NCBI GenBank assembly: GCA_964640725.1
Contig: CAZXIJ010000005.1
Coordinates: 124,001 to 188,000, forward strand
Length of the DNA: 64,000 nt
Source: CALHVX01 sp964640725
GTDB taxonomy: Bacteria; Pseudomonadota; Gammaproteobacteria; Pseudomonadales; Azotimanducaceae
Direction of reading: 5' to 3'
The position numbers were made by a program, and so were the translations under genes. Below the pieces are notes generated by a model, which ran no database searches, was not told where the DNA came from, and was given only the letters and a program-made list of their open reading frames with translations. This document shows positions 44,260-55,623 of this stretch, in pieces (position 1 is the first letter of the stretch; every line of letters begins with the position of its first letter).

Positions 44260-44970
44260 CTATTCTGCCGGCCCTTTGCGGCGGGCTTTCACGAGCTCCA
44301 GCCCTTTCTTCGCCAGCAGCGGGAAGACCCCGAGCAGGGTAAAGGCCGCGATCAGGCCGGGGCTGAGAATGTCTCCAGGGCTCGCGACCTCTGCCAGCTG
44401 TGTGCCCGCAAAGACAAACACCAGCGTGCCGGGTATCATGCCGACCTGGCTGATCCAGTAAAACGGCCAGACGCGCATCTGCGTCAGGCCCATCACCAGG
44501 TTGATCACGAAGAACGGAAACAGCGGCACCATGCGCAGGCTGAACAGATAGAAGCCGCCATCGCGCTCAAGGCCAGCGTTCATTTTTGCCAGCTGTCCGG
44601 CGTACTTTGACTGGACCCACTCGCCGACCAGCTTGCGGCTGAGCAGCATGGCCAGCGTTGCCCCAAGCGCGCTGGCAAAGGACACCAGGCCAAAGCCCCA
44701 GGCGAGACCAAAGACGGCCCCCGCCGCCAGCGTCATAATGGCCGCCCCCGGCAGGGAGGCCGCTGCCACCACCACGTAGCCAACAAAGAAACCGACGCGG
44801 CTCAGAACCGGGTTGGCCGCCACCCAGTCGCCGAGCGCTTCCCGGCCGGCTTGCAGCCGCTCGAGACTCAGGTACTGGTTCAGATCGAAAATGAAGAACG
44901 CTGCGATCGCCGCCGCCAGCAGTGCCAGCAGCAGAATTTTAACGTTGCCCCTTCGGTAGCTTGCGCTCAT
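44260..44970 (-). CDS. TVP38/TMEM64 (DedA-like) membrane protein
   Basis: 236 residues with five or six hydrophobic helices. The family core is VVAAASLPGAAIMTLAAGAVFG, then ASALGATLAMLLSR and FLFSL-type LRMVPLFPFFVINLVMG, with the conserved GMIPGTLVFVFAG near 180. TVP38 proteins are related to DedA proteins, which have been linked to lipid carrier recycling and membrane homeostasis. It is the first gene of a two-gene operon with the flavoprotein. It is divergent from hemB, with about 42 bases between starts. Confidence 0.87.
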   Translation of the reverse strand: MSASYRRGNVKILLLALLAAAIAAFFIFDLNQYLSLERLQAGREALGDWVAANPVLSRVGFFVGYVVVAAASLPGAAIMTLAAGAVFGLAWGFGLVSFASALGATLAMLLSRKLVGEWVQSKYAGQLAKMNAGLERDGGFYLFSLRMVPLFPFFVINLVMGLTQMRVWPFYWISQVGMIPGTLVFVFAGTQLAEVASPGDILSPGLIAAFTLLGVFPLLAKKGLELVKARRKGPAE

Positions 44971-45012
44971 TACAGTAGTATCCGCCCGTCAGTGATGCAT
45001 GAGACCGTGAAG

Positions 45013-46005
<993 letters not shown>

Positions 46006-46095
46006 CGCCGCGCCGCAGGCCCTTGCACGGGCGCCCGTCGGCCCCATGGTAGGCTTGGCGACAATATTTCGATTTCTACACTACCGGAGCTTCCC

Positions 46096-46422
46096 ATGAG
46101 CGACGACATCCTTCACACCAGCGACACCAACTTCGAGTCCGACGTGCTCGGCAGCGACAAGCCTGTGCTGGTCGACTACTGGGCGGAATGGTGCGGGCCC
46201 TGCAAAATGATCGCGCCGATCCTGGACGAAATCGCCAGCGAGTACGGCGACCGCGTGCGGATCTGCAAGCTGGACATCGATGCCAACCAGGAGACGCCCC
46301 CGAAGTACGGCGTACGCGGCATCCCAACGCTGATGCTGTTCAAGAACGGGCAGGTCGAGGCTACGAAAGTCGGCGCCCTGTCCAAGAGCCAATTGGCGGC
46401 CTTTCTGGACAGCAACATCTAG
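46096..46422 (+). CDS. trxA: Thioredoxin
   Basis: A 108-residue thioredoxin with the active site WCGPCK (Cys33, Cys36), the cis-proline of GIPTLMLF (Pro76 region) and the usual DIDANQETPPKYGVRG. There is no signal peptide, so it is cytoplasmic. It starts after a GGAGC site 90 bases downstream of hemB and is followed by rho, the order found in E. coli. A strong hairpin lies after the stop. Confidence 0.94.
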   Translation: MSDDILHTSDTNFESDVLGSDKPVLVDYWAEWCGPCKMIAPILDEIASEYGDRVRICKLDIDANQETPPKYGVRGIPTLMLFKNGQVEATKVGALSKSQLAAFLDSNI

Positions 46423-46438
46423 CAAGCCGTGGTTGCGA

Positions 46439-46493
46439 GCGCGCTGGCCGGGGCTCCCCCAGCGCGCCTGTAGCACCCGCCCACCCGGGTTTT
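46439..46493 (+). terminator. Hairpin pair after trxA
   Basis: Nine-base arms GCGCGCTGG (46439-46447) and CCAGCGCGC (46459-46467), then a smaller hairpin ACCCG/CGGGT followed by TTTT. The second, small one has the T run of an intrinsic terminator; the first one is the stable stem. Confidence 0.4.
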
Positions 46494-46521
46494 GCGAGCG
46501 ATCCGCCGGTGATCTAACCCC

Positions 46522-46549
46522 TTGACGAGGCGGCTCAAAGCACTAAACT
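46522..46549 (+). promoter_or_regulatory. Sigma-70 promoter for rho
   Basis: TTGACG (46522-46527) and TAAACT (46544-46549) are separated by 16 bases, matching the consensus at five and four positions. The predicted start near 46556 gives rho a leader of about 260 bases. Confidence 0.55.
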
Positions 46550-46818
46550 GCCTGCGACGACTGATTTTCAGTGCGGCCACGCCGCTCCTACCGTCACTCT
46601 CTTCAACCTCTCACTGGCGCCGGTTACCGGGCCGATTCGAGGCACGCTGCAGAACGTGCAGCCAAGAAGAAAAATGCTTTCGCTGGGCCCTGACGGCCCG
46701 CCAGAAGCCAACAAGTCAACGCGCCCGCGAACGGGAGATACCGCCGGCGCGACATGACCGACCTTCACTCCGGCCGCTTTCCACGGCCGCACCCCACAGC
46801 TGAGCAAGTGCACCCACT

Positions 46819-48084
<1,266 letters not shown>

Positions 48085-48089
48085 CCGCG

Positions 48090-50870
48090 ATGACCGACCG
48101 GGTGCTGTCTCCATCTTTGGCAGCACGCCTGCTACCGCACCTGCTAGCCGCTTTGCTGGTCGCTGCCGCAACCCTTCCTGAGACGGCTCTCGCCGCCGAC
48201 GCGGTCGAGCCAAGACCCCAGGCCCTGATCGCCGAGCAGATCACGGCGGCAAACGCCGCCGACCATGTGCAGGGTGGCCTGGACGCCATCGGCGGCATCG
48301 GCGACTGGGCCCTGAGCAACGGCACGCTCTGCGCCATCGTTTCAGACATCAGCCACGAGAGCGACCTGTCAACCACCGGCGGCGCCCTTGTGGATCTCGG
48401 GTACTGCGACCGGGACGACGACCAGTTCGTCGCCAAGCAGGATCTGCGTAACGGCAGCATCACCGCACCTTTGAACCGGCACCGGGTTCGGGCCAGCGTC
48501 AGCGAGGATCAGGCATCGATTCTCGCGACCAGCCATGCCGGGGGCTTGCTGCAGGAAGTCCGCTTCACCCTGGACCGGCAGGCGCCCAACCGTCTGCGGA
48601 TCTCGAAGCGCTACCGGCGCCAGAACGACGACGCCACCGACCTGCAGCTGCTGGTTCCCATGCTGTTCAACTACCAGTCCATGGAGACGTTCCTGCTGTC
48701 GAGCACAGACCCGGCCAAAAGCACCGGCTTCGAACACATCGGGTTTTCCAGCGGCGGGGTCAGCGCCTTCGCCGCGGCAGCGCAGCCGGTAGACACCATC
48801 GTGGCGCTGGGCGCTCGCGACGTACCGAACCCCATCGCCTATGGCTGGCAGCTGGGCAGCGCGGACCTGGTCGGCGCCGACGGCGAGCGGGTCGCGCTAC
48901 CGCGCTTTGCCGCCTCGGACCGCAGCGCCAGCGTGTTCGTGGTCCTCAGCGAGCCGTTCACCTTTGGCGGCGCTGACGGGCTTGGCACCGTGCAGCTGCT
49001 GCAACTCGCGCTCATGGGGCTGGAGCCGGGCGCCGTGTTGCAGCTGGAAGAAACCTTGTGGGTCGGTCGGGATCGGACCGTGGCATCGGTCACCGACCAG
49101 ATCTATGCCGAAGCGCCGCGGGTGACCGGCAAAGTCAGCGAAGGCGGCAGCGTCATCCATGTGGATCAGGCGACCAGCGCGGGCTTCGCACCCTTCACGC
49201 ACACGATTGCCGATGCCTCCGGGGGCTACCAGCTGCGCCTGCCCGCGGGCCGCTATCGCCTGACAGCGCGCGCGGCCGGCGCGCGAAGCGTCAGCGCAGA
49301 GGTCACCTTGTCGGATACCGGGGCAGACTTGCCTCTGCTGGCCCTGCCTGCTTCGGCCCGGCTCCGCTTGCCCCGGGGCGAGCCCATGCGGCTCGTGTTC
49401 CAGGGGCGCGACGGCACTGACACCCCGCAGCTGCAGCCGCTGCTCACCGATTTCCGCGTGCTGGTCGACGGCGAGCCCGACCGGGACGACCGGGTCCCGA
49501 TGGTGTTTCTGGCCGGCATCGACAGCGACCGGAAAGCTGTCGATCTACCGCCGGGAAACTACCGCGTGTTTGCGACCCGCGGCATCGAGTACGAGGTCAC
49601 CCAGACAGACGTGACCCTGACCGCTGGCGAGACTCGCACGCTGCAGATCAAGACGCCGACTCGCGCCATCGAATCGCCCCGGCAGATCGCTGCCGACCTG
49701 CACGTGCACTCCGGCCCGAGCATGGACAACGGTTTCGCGCCGACGGAGCGGGTCCGTACCTTTGTCGCCGAGCACGGCGAAGTCATGGTCGCGACCGAGC
49801 ACGAAACCCTCTACGACTTTCAGCCGCTCATCGATCGCATGGGCGTCGCAGACCGGATGCTGACCATCACCGGCACAGAGATGACCGGGCAGGTGAGCAC
49901 CGCCCTGATGCCGCACAGCAGCGGCCACGCCAACTTCTTTCCGCTGCAGCCGCAGGCTGACCGCTTTCGCCGGGGCGTGCCCGCGAACGAGGGCCGGCGC
50001 CTGCGCGACGTGATCTTCGACGCCCGGGCGGCGAACCCCAACGTCTACGCGCAACTTAATCACGCCCGGGAGAACGACCACTTCCTGGACGCGATCCCGA
50101 GCGATCCGAGCAGTGACATCGACGCCGGCGCCTACCTGGACCACATGGGCCCCGCAGGCTATCCCTACAACCCGCGGGCAGCGCTGACCAGCGCGCCGAA
50201 CGCGACGCTGCTGGACCCGGACCCGATCACCGGTATCCGCGACCTTGACGTGGATGCCATGGAGATTCTGAACGGGACCCACGACTACTCGCCGACCCGG
50301 CGCCGGGCGCTGCTCGCAGACTGGTTCTCTCTGCTGCTGCAGGGCGAGCGTATTGCCGGCACCGCCAACAGCGACTCCCACGGCAAGGGGCAGCAGGTGG
50401 CCCTGCCGAGAAACATGGTCAGCATCGATAACGATGCGCTGAGCGCCTTCAGCGAGCAGGACTTTATCGCCAGCCTCCGGGCGGGACGCTTTTACGGCAC
50501 CACCGGGCCGCTGCTGAAGATTTCGCTGACCGGCAGGCAAGGGCTCGCGGGGCTGGGCGACATGCTGCAGGCCGACCAGGCGGAGCTCGTGGTCCGCGTC
50601 ACCCGCGCCCCGTGGGTGCCCGCAGAGACGCTACGGGTGCGCGTCAACGGCGAGGTGGTTGCCAGTGTGCCGCTGCCGGCTGATGGCCGGTACGAGCAAA
50701 GCCTGAGCTTTCAGGCAGACGCATTTGTCGTCGTCGAGGTCGAGGGCGAGCCGGCGGAGCCATACAGCACGATTTTCCCCGGGCAGCGTCCCTACGCGTT
50801 CAGCAACCCAATTTACATCGACGCCAACGGCGATGGCCAGTGGACGCCGCCAGGGCTGCCGGCGCGGTAG
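48090..50870 (+). CDS. Large secreted CehA/McbA-type PHP metallohydrolase
   Basis: 926 residues. A signal peptide (LLAALLVAAATLPETALAA) is followed by ~500 residues of beta-rich regions, including two carboxypeptidase-regulatory-like modules (VTGKVSEGGSVIHVD...; IESPR junction at ~530). A PHP-type hydrolase domain then has ADLHVHSGPSMD (His538, His540), VATEHETLYDF, and NSDSHG near 760 as metal ligands. A C-terminal Ig-like segment ends the protein. CehA and McbA are carbaryl hydrolases; the family also has many uncharacterised members, and the substrate here is unknown. It starts six bases after rho, so it may share the rho transcript. Confidence 0.8.
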   Translation: MTDRVLSPSLAARLLPHLLAALLVAAATLPETALAADAVEPRPQALIAEQITAANAADHVQGGLDAIGGIGDWALSNGTLCAIVSDISHESDLSTTGGALVDLGYCDRDDDQFVAKQDLRNGSITAPLNRHRVRASVSEDQASILATSHAGGLLQEVRFTLDRQAPNRLRISKRYRRQNDDATDLQLLVPMLFNYQSMETFLLSSTDPAKSTGFEHIGFSSGGVSAFAAAAQPVDTIVALGARDVPNPIAYGWQLGSADLVGADGERVALPRFAASDRSASVFVVLSEPFTFGGADGLGTVQLLQLALMGLEPGAVLQLEETLWVGRDRTVASVTDQIYAEAPRVTGKVSEGGSVIHVDQATSAGFAPFTHTIADASGGYQLRLPAGRYRLTARAAGARSVSAEVTLSDTGADLPLLALPASARLRLPRGEPMRLVFQGRDGTDTPQLQPLLTDFRVLVDGEPDRDDRVPMVFLAGIDSDRKAVDLPPGNYRVFATRGIEYEVTQTDVTLTAGETRTLQIKTPTRAIESPRQIAADLHVHSGPSMDNGFAPTERVRTFVAEHGEVMVATEHETLYDFQPLIDRMGVADRMLTITGTEMTGQVSTALMPHSSGHANFFPLQPQADRFRRGVPANEGRRLRDVIFDARAANPNVYAQLNHARENDHFLDAIPSDPSSDIDAGAYLDHMGPAGYPYNPRAALTSAPNATLLDPDPITGIRDLDVDAMEILNGTHDYSPTRRRALLADWFSLLLQGERIAGTANSDSHGKGQQVALPRNMVSIDNDALSAFSEQDFIASLRAGRFYGTTGPLLKISLTGRQGLAGLGDMLQADQAELVVRVTRAPWVPAETLRVRVNGEVVASVPLPADGRYEQSLSFQADAFVVVEVEGEPAEPYSTIFPGQRPYAFSNPIYIDANGDGQWTPPGLPAR

Positions 50871-50888
50871 CAGCGCCGGCCGTCGCAG

Positions 50889-51266
50889 TCAGGATTCGAG
50901 CAACGGCTCCAGCCGCGTCAGCATCTCTACGTCAATGGGCTTCGTTTCGTAACCGGCGACGGTACTGAACGCGGCGCACCGTTCCCGATCCGCATCCTGG
51001 CTTGAGGATGTCAGCATCACCAGCACCGGCGCGTGGGCCTCGAGGGCCTGATAGGTTTCAAGAAACTCGAAGCCGTTCATGCGCGGCATGTTGATATCCA
51101 GAAAGATGATGTCCGGAGGCGCCGGCAGCGACTTCAGGACCTCCAGCGCTTCGACCCCGTCCATCGCCTCGTAAATCACCGCATCGGCGTTGTAGCGCCG
51201 GATCGCGTAGCGGGCCAGCATCTGGTCTGCGGGCTGATCATCCACCACCAATATGTGCTGAAACAT
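50889..51266 (-). CDS. Single-domain response regulator
   Basis: A 125-residue receiver without output domain. It has Asp9/Asp10 (LVVDDQPAD), phospho-acceptor Asp57 (IIFLDINMPRMNG), MLTSS, and the Lys of ETKP. It resembles the receiver at 4276-4746 in the FLDINMP core and in being partnered with a PAS kinase. It starts 12 bases after the kinase stop, so the pair is an operon. Confidence 0.9.
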   Translation of the reverse strand: MFQHILVVDDQPADQMLARYAIRRYNADAVIYEAMDGVEALEVLKSLPAPPDIIFLDINMPRMNGFEFLETYQALEAHAPVLVMLTSSSQDADRERCAAFSTVAGYETKPIDVEMLTRLEPLLES

Positions 51267-51278
51267 GCGGCCTCCTGG

Positions 51279-52763
51279 TCAGGCGCTGGCGGGCGCGAGT
51301 TGCTGGGGAATTCGGACGGTAAATCGTGTGCCGTTTTCAAGGTGCTGGACCTGGGCATCACCGCCCATCCGCTTGGCCCACTGCCGCGTCATGTACAGGC
51401 CCAGTCCGCTCCCAAAACTCTGTCGCGGATGGAAGCGCTGAAACATGCCGAAGAGCTTGTCGCGCTTCTCGACCGGAATGCCGATGCCGTCATCTTCGAC
51501 GGCGACATGAAGATACCGCTGATCACAGCGCACGGTGACCGAAACCTTGCTCGTTGGAAGGACGGTATCGCGGTACTTGATCGCGTTGGAGATCAGGTTC
51601 TCCAGCACCAGCTTCAGCCCATAGGCGTCAACCACCGGCGCGGCGTGCAGCTGATATTCCGCGGACAGCACCAGATCGCCATTGCCAGGGCGAAGGCGTT
51701 CAAAGATGCGCTGCACCTGGGTCTCGATATCGATCTTCTCCGGCGCCAGCGGGCCGTGACGAATGCGATGGATATCGAGCACGTCCCGAGCCATTTCGTC
51801 GAGCCCGCCGAGGGATTCCTGCACCGTGGCCAGCACGTGCTGTGCCTCTTTCACATTGCCCGCCTGGAGCTCAGCTTCCAGGTACCCCAACAGATGCACA
51901 GAGGACTGCAGCGGCGAACGCAAATCGTGCGAGACCCGGTAAGCAAACTCTTCAAGCTCAGAATTGGCTGTGACCAGCGCGTGCTCAGCCTCCTTTAGCT
52001 CCGTGATATCGCGCGCATAGCCCAGCAGATAGCGCCGTCCGCTCTGGTCTTCGAAGCGCGTCTTCTTCGTCCAGAGCGTGCGCTGCCGGCCATCGGGAAA
52101 GAAAATGGTTTCCTCCACCTCGCTAAAACCTTCCGCCAGCGCGCGACGGTCTTCTTTCAGAAACTCGTCGCGCTGCTTTGCGTCGTAGGCCTCAAGGGTT
52201 GTGCTGCCGATCACCGTATCGCGAACATCTGCAGGATAAAGCGCGAGGAATGCTGCATTCGCCTGCACTATGACAAAGTCTTCGTCTTTCACGAACAGAA
52301 TGTCTTCCATGGTGGCAAGCACCAGCTCCTGAAACCGGCGCTCGGCTTGCAGCTGCTGTTCGATTTGCCGGCGCGCGGCGCGCACCAGCCCGGCCACCTG
52401 CTCCGGCTCGCCGGCTGCATTGCGCACGGTGACCTGCAGCTGCAGCTCGAGGGCAACGGCCGAGCCATCCGGCCGAAGTGCCTGCACCGCCTCGCACACG
52501 GGCTCATCGCCGAGCCGGGGGGCCAGCGCTGCGATACCGGGCCAGGGCTTTGGCGGCTGGCCGCATACCAGGCGCTGGCGCCAGTCTGCCCAGCCACAGC
52601 CCGCCGGCGGACGCTCCCCGAGCAAGGCCCAGCACTGCTCCGATACGACCGCCTGCGACTCGTCCCGGTGCCAATCCAGGAGCCCGATGCCGGCAGCCGC
52701 AAGCAGCTGGCGATGGCTTCCGGCGTTCGAGGTATCAGGCTGGGAATCAGAGCGTTCGGACAT
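51279..52763 (-). CDS. Soluble PAS-domain sensor histidine kinase
   Basis: 494 residues with no transmembrane helix, so cytoplasmic. It has two PAS domains (about 15-120 and 140-255; the second with FVKDEDFVIVQANAAFL and RRYLLGYARDITELK), HisKA with His279 in RVSHDLRSPLQS, and HATPase_c (ENLISNAIKY, DDGIGIPVEKRDKLFGM, GSGLGLYMTRQ). It is followed by the single-domain response regulator on the same strand. The histidine-to-receiver layout is a bacteriophytochrome-like relay without the chromophore domains. The sensed signal is unknown. Confidence 0.87.
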   Translation of the reverse strand: MSERSDSQPDTSNAGSHRQLLAAAGIGLLDWHRDESQAVVSEQCWALLGERPPAGCGWADWRQRLVCGQPPKPWPGIAALAPRLGDEPVCEAVQALRPDGSAVALELQLQVTVRNAAGEPEQVAGLVRAARRQIEQQLQAERRFQELVLATMEDILFVKDEDFVIVQANAAFLALYPADVRDTVIGSTTLEAYDAKQRDEFLKEDRRALAEGFSEVEETIFFPDGRQRTLWTKKTRFEDQSGRRYLLGYARDITELKEAEHALVTANSELEEFAYRVSHDLRSPLQSSVHLLGYLEAELQAGNVKEAQHVLATVQESLGGLDEMARDVLDIHRIRHGPLAPEKIDIETQVQRIFERLRPGNGDLVLSAEYQLHAAPVVDAYGLKLVLENLISNAIKYRDTVLPTSKVSVTVRCDQRYLHVAVEDDGIGIPVEKRDKLFGMFQRFHPRQSFGSGLGLYMTRQWAKRMGGDAQVQHLENGTRFTVRIPQQLAPASA

Positions 52764-52838
52764 AGGACAGAAGCATCGTTTTGCTTAACTCTAGGACGGA
52801 TTTCGGGTGATCACAAAACGATCGCGCCGCAGCTCACC

Positions 52839-54425
52839 TCATGCCCGGCGCAGGAACTCGCCAACCGCCTCGACAAAGTCCATGGAAGCAGGCTCGCGGC
52901 CCAGCAGCAGGTGGCTGTCACTGTCCAGCATCAGAAACTCCGCGTTCGGGATCGCCGCGGCAATGTCTCGTCCGGTACTGACTGGAATCCGTCGGTCCCC
53001 CCGGGAATGAATGACCAGCGTCGGCGCCGACACGCGGGCCAGCTGATCACGTACATCGATATCGCCAAAGGCCGACAGAAATCTGACGGCGTTGCCCGGT
53101 GAGGTCGTGAGGCGCTGAAACTCGTTGAACCAGCTCAGCTCTTCAGCCGTGGCGCTGGGCATGAAAGTGGAGGAAAAAATCTGCCGGTAGGCGGGGTTGT
53201 CCTGCCCCCAGCCGCTGGCGGTCAGGGTCATCACCGCTTCTCGCTCACGCAAATCCTGAGCCGTCGCGTCGATGCGCCAGCCCGCCGCATAGCCGCCAAA
53301 CAGGATCAGGGCGCTGACTCGCTCCGGATGCCGCACCGCATACTCAATCGATACGGCGGCGCCCTGGGATATGCCCAGCAGGGCAAAGCGCTCCTGCCCC
53401 GAAGCGTCGGCCACAGTTTCCAGATCGGCAACAAAGGCTTCCATGGACAGCTCGCCGACATCCCAGTCAGACAGGCCGTTGCCGCGCTCGTCGTACCGCA
53501 CGAACAGGTGGTCCTGGGCCAGCCGGCGAAACAGCGGGCTCCAGATCGGCGCGTTCCAGTCCAGCTCGAGGTGACTGAGCCAGTTTGCCGCCTTGATGAT
53601 CGGCGCGCCCTGCCCGACCGATGCGTAAGCGATACGCACGTTGTCGGACGCCGTGCAGAACTGAATCTTTTGCCGATCCAGCAGCTGCCGAGTCGCGCTG
53701 GGGTCATTGGCCGCGACCGTCTGCACCGTCGTTTCCGCCCGCGCAGACGGTGACCAGGAAATCGATGCGTTGCGAAAGCGCAGGCTCAGGTCGCGCGCCA
53801 GGCGCTCCAGTTCCTGGGTTTCCCCAAGCTGCTCGAGCTGGGTCATAAGCAGCGTGGCGGCGTCGGTATCAAAGGCTTCCAGCTCGAGCCATTCCCGGGT
53901 CCAGGCCACGGCCTTATGCGGCGGCAGCTGCGGGTGCCGGGACAGCTTGCTCAGCACCAGCGCTCGCTGCCGCGCGACCTCCTCGCGCTCCGCAGTCAGC
54001 CACTGTTGAAACAGCTGCTGATCGGGCAGGTCGATGCCTTCGAGCAGCGGCTCTCGCAGGAGCAGCTCCACGGCCACCAGCCTTTCCAGCGGCAAATCCG
54101 GACGCTGCAGCTCCGCGGCCAGCAGCCGCAGGTCGATATCGACCCGAGCGGTTTCCAGGGCGACCCGCTCCCGGTCGGCCACGAGCCGCTGCTCGCCTTC
54201 CGTGTTGACCACCGAGCGAACCTTGCTCAGAGACCAGCGCAGGGCCCCGCGGGGGTCATCGGGCAGCTCCCAGAAAACCTCGCACAGACGGTCTCGACGG
54301 TGAGGCCGCGCGGTTAACGCAAGGTACGCGAGCAACGCCCGGGTGCGCTTCGAGTTCGGCAGCGCAAGGCGCTCGCCGGCGTCAAAGACCGCCAACTCTC
54401 CCAATGCGTGAATGCTCAGCGCCAC
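52839..54425 (-). CDS. Fusion of BTAD-type winged-helix regulator and alpha/beta hydrolase
   Basis: 528 residues. The N-terminal ~90 residues form an OmpR-like winged helix without a receiver (LPNSKRTRALLAYLALTARPH; RGALRWSLSKVRSVV), followed by a helical bacterial transcriptional activation domain to about 240. From ~265 an alpha/beta hydrolase follows, with nucleophile Ser353 in LLGISQGAAV, acid Asp477 in HSRGDRR, His505 in DSDSHLLL, and an oxyanion-side FVRYDERGNGLSD. All catalytic residues are present. A ligand-hydrolysing or ligand-sensing regulator is the natural inference. It is divergent from the secreted RTX-like gene, and a 15-base palindrome lies 46 bases before its start. Confidence 0.8.
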   Translation of the reverse strand: MALSIHALGELAVFDAGERLALPNSKRTRALLAYLALTARPHRRDRLCEVFWELPDDPRGALRWSLSKVRSVVNTEGEQRLVADRERVALETARVDIDLRLLAAELQRPDLPLERLVAVELLLREPLLEGIDLPDQQLFQQWLTAEREEVARQRALVLSKLSRHPQLPPHKAVAWTREWLELEAFDTDAATLLMTQLEQLGETQELERLARDLSLRFRNASISWSPSARAETTVQTVAANDPSATRQLLDRQKIQFCTASDNVRIAYASVGQGAPIIKAANWLSHLELDWNAPIWSPLFRRLAQDHLFVRYDERGNGLSDWDVGELSMEAFVADLETVADASGQERFALLGISQGAAVSIEYAVRHPERVSALILFGGYAAGWRIDATAQDLREREAVMTLTASGWGQDNPAYRQIFSSTFMPSATAEELSWFNEFQRLTTSPGNAVRFLSAFGDIDVRDQLARVSAPTLVIHSRGDRRIPVSTGRDIAAAIPNAEFLMLDSDSHLLLGREPASMDFVEAVGEFLRRA

Positions 54426-54738
54426 CCGGCCTTCCTTATCAATTCAGTTGTCATCAGCGGGGGCCATTGAGCACCAACTTGGTGCGTCAGCCCGAGGTCG
54501 TCCGGCTGCAGAAGCCGTTGGGCAGATCCTGTCACCCGCCGCGCGTCAGCACCGTGAGTGTTCACCGCGCCGACGACAATTTCCACCGAGACTCACACGC
54601 TGGCTACCACGGACGCGCGCCACAGTGCTCCCAGATCCAGACCGCGCCCACGGCAAAGCGGGCAGCCGAGACGGGTCACACACGCAACGATCGGTGTCCC
54701 TTGCGAGCACCAGTCCCAACAAGTTTTTGGAGAAGACC
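54426..54738. other. Divergent region between fusion regulator and RTX-like gene
   Basis: 313 bases with no convincing gene. It holds the palindrome at 54471-54485. The remaining 250 bases before the RTX-like start show no clear -10 element and no further repeat that I can see. Confidence 0.5.
54471..54485. promoter_or_regulatory. 15-base palindrome, candidate operator
   Basis: GCACCAA-C-TTGGTGC: perfect seven-base arms around one central base, 46 bases before the regulator start. Its position fits autoregulation by the winged-helix fusion protein and possibly control of the divergent gene. Confidence 0.45.
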
Positions 54739-55542
54739 ATGAAAGTATCAAGCAGATATGTTCTCGGATCCTTTGCAGCGCTGGCCCTGAGCGCCATCAC
54801 CGCCCCGGCCTACGCCGGCGCGCAGATTGGCAACGGCGATGGCTGCTTCGGCCGCTCAGAAGTGCTGATAGGCCAGGACAACGACAACGACAGCAACGAA
54901 CTGATCCAGCCTGTTGCGCCGCCGCCTAACCAGAGTCTCAACAACGCCGACGTTCTGCAGGGCGCCGGCGGCTGTGACGTGCTCATCGGGCTGCAGGGCA
55001 ACGACGTGCTCGACGGCGGCGCCGGGGGCGACATCCTTATCGGCGGCACTGAGCAGTTCGACCCAGATGGCTTCGGCAACAGGGACGTGATGCTGGGCGG
55101 CACAGGCAACGACACCAACATCTGGGCTCCAGGCGACGGCAGCGATGCGTTCCTGGGTGGCGGCGGAATCCGCGACGCGCAAGTCTTTGGCCTCATCGAC
55201 CGAAACGCGGCGAACGTGCCTGTGCTACAAAGCGTGTTCGGCAAGTTTAAGGAGACCGGTGTTCCAACTGCGAACGTCACGGGCTCGCCCGGCTTTTGTC
55301 GCCTGGAGGCCGTCGCAGACTCTGACCTGGGTTTCGACTACCTGGTGCGATTCTTTGTCCGCGCCACGGGCAACCTGGCCGTCACAATTCGGCTGAAAGA
55401 CGTGGAGCAAGTGTTCTGCACGAGCGAAGCCGGGGGCCAGATCACCTTCGCGGATCTCACCGCCGAATATCCGCAGTTTGTAGAGGTTTCAAAGTACGAG
55501 ATTCAGGAACTGAACCCCACGGTTGACCAGATCATTCGCTGA
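54739..55542 (+). CDS. Secreted protein with RTX-like calcium-binding repeats
   Basis: 267 residues. A signal peptide (MKVSSRYVLGSFAALALSA... cut after AYA, about 26) leads to a segment with Gly/Asp-rich RTX-like nonapeptides: GNDVLDGGAGGDILIGG and GGTGNDTNIWAPGDG. These would bind calcium. The rest (from ~150) is a non-repetitive domain with a Cys pair (FCRLEAVA, FCTSEAG) that I do not recognise. The Sec-type signal is unusual because RTX proteins normally leave through a type I system with an uncleaved C-terminal signal. GGAGAAG lies six bases before the ATG. It converges with hemY. Confidence 0.7.
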   Translation: MKVSSRYVLGSFAALALSAITAPAYAGAQIGNGDGCFGRSEVLIGQDNDNDSNELIQPVAPPPNQSLNNADVLQGAGGCDVLIGLQGNDVLDGGAGGDILIGGTEQFDPDGFGNRDVMLGGTGNDTNIWAPGDGSDAFLGGGGIRDAQVFGLIDRNAANVPVLQSVFGKFKETGVPTANVTGSPGFCRLEAVADSDLGFDYLVRFFVRATGNLAVTIRLKDVEQVFCTSEAGGQITFADLTAEYPQFVEVSKYEIQELNPTVDQIIR

Positions 55543-55623
55543 TCGGACGACAGAGAGGCGATTCTGGGTCGCGAGCGCCATGCGCCGCGATCCCGGATCG
55601 CGGCCGGGACAGTCAAGGGACTG

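Larger units (their letters stand above)
46423..46818. other. trxA-rho intergenic region and rho leader
   Basis: About 396 bases with no confident gene. It contains a nine-bp hairpin after trxA, a sigma-70 promoter (46522-46549), and a leader of about 260 bases. A 27-codon frame (46674-46757, starting MLSLGPDGPP) could be a leader peptide like E. coli RhoL. A small hairpin GGGCC-CTGAC-GGCCC (46685-46699) lies at its beginning. The leader is C-rich, as expected for Rho autoregulation. Confidence 0.55.
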
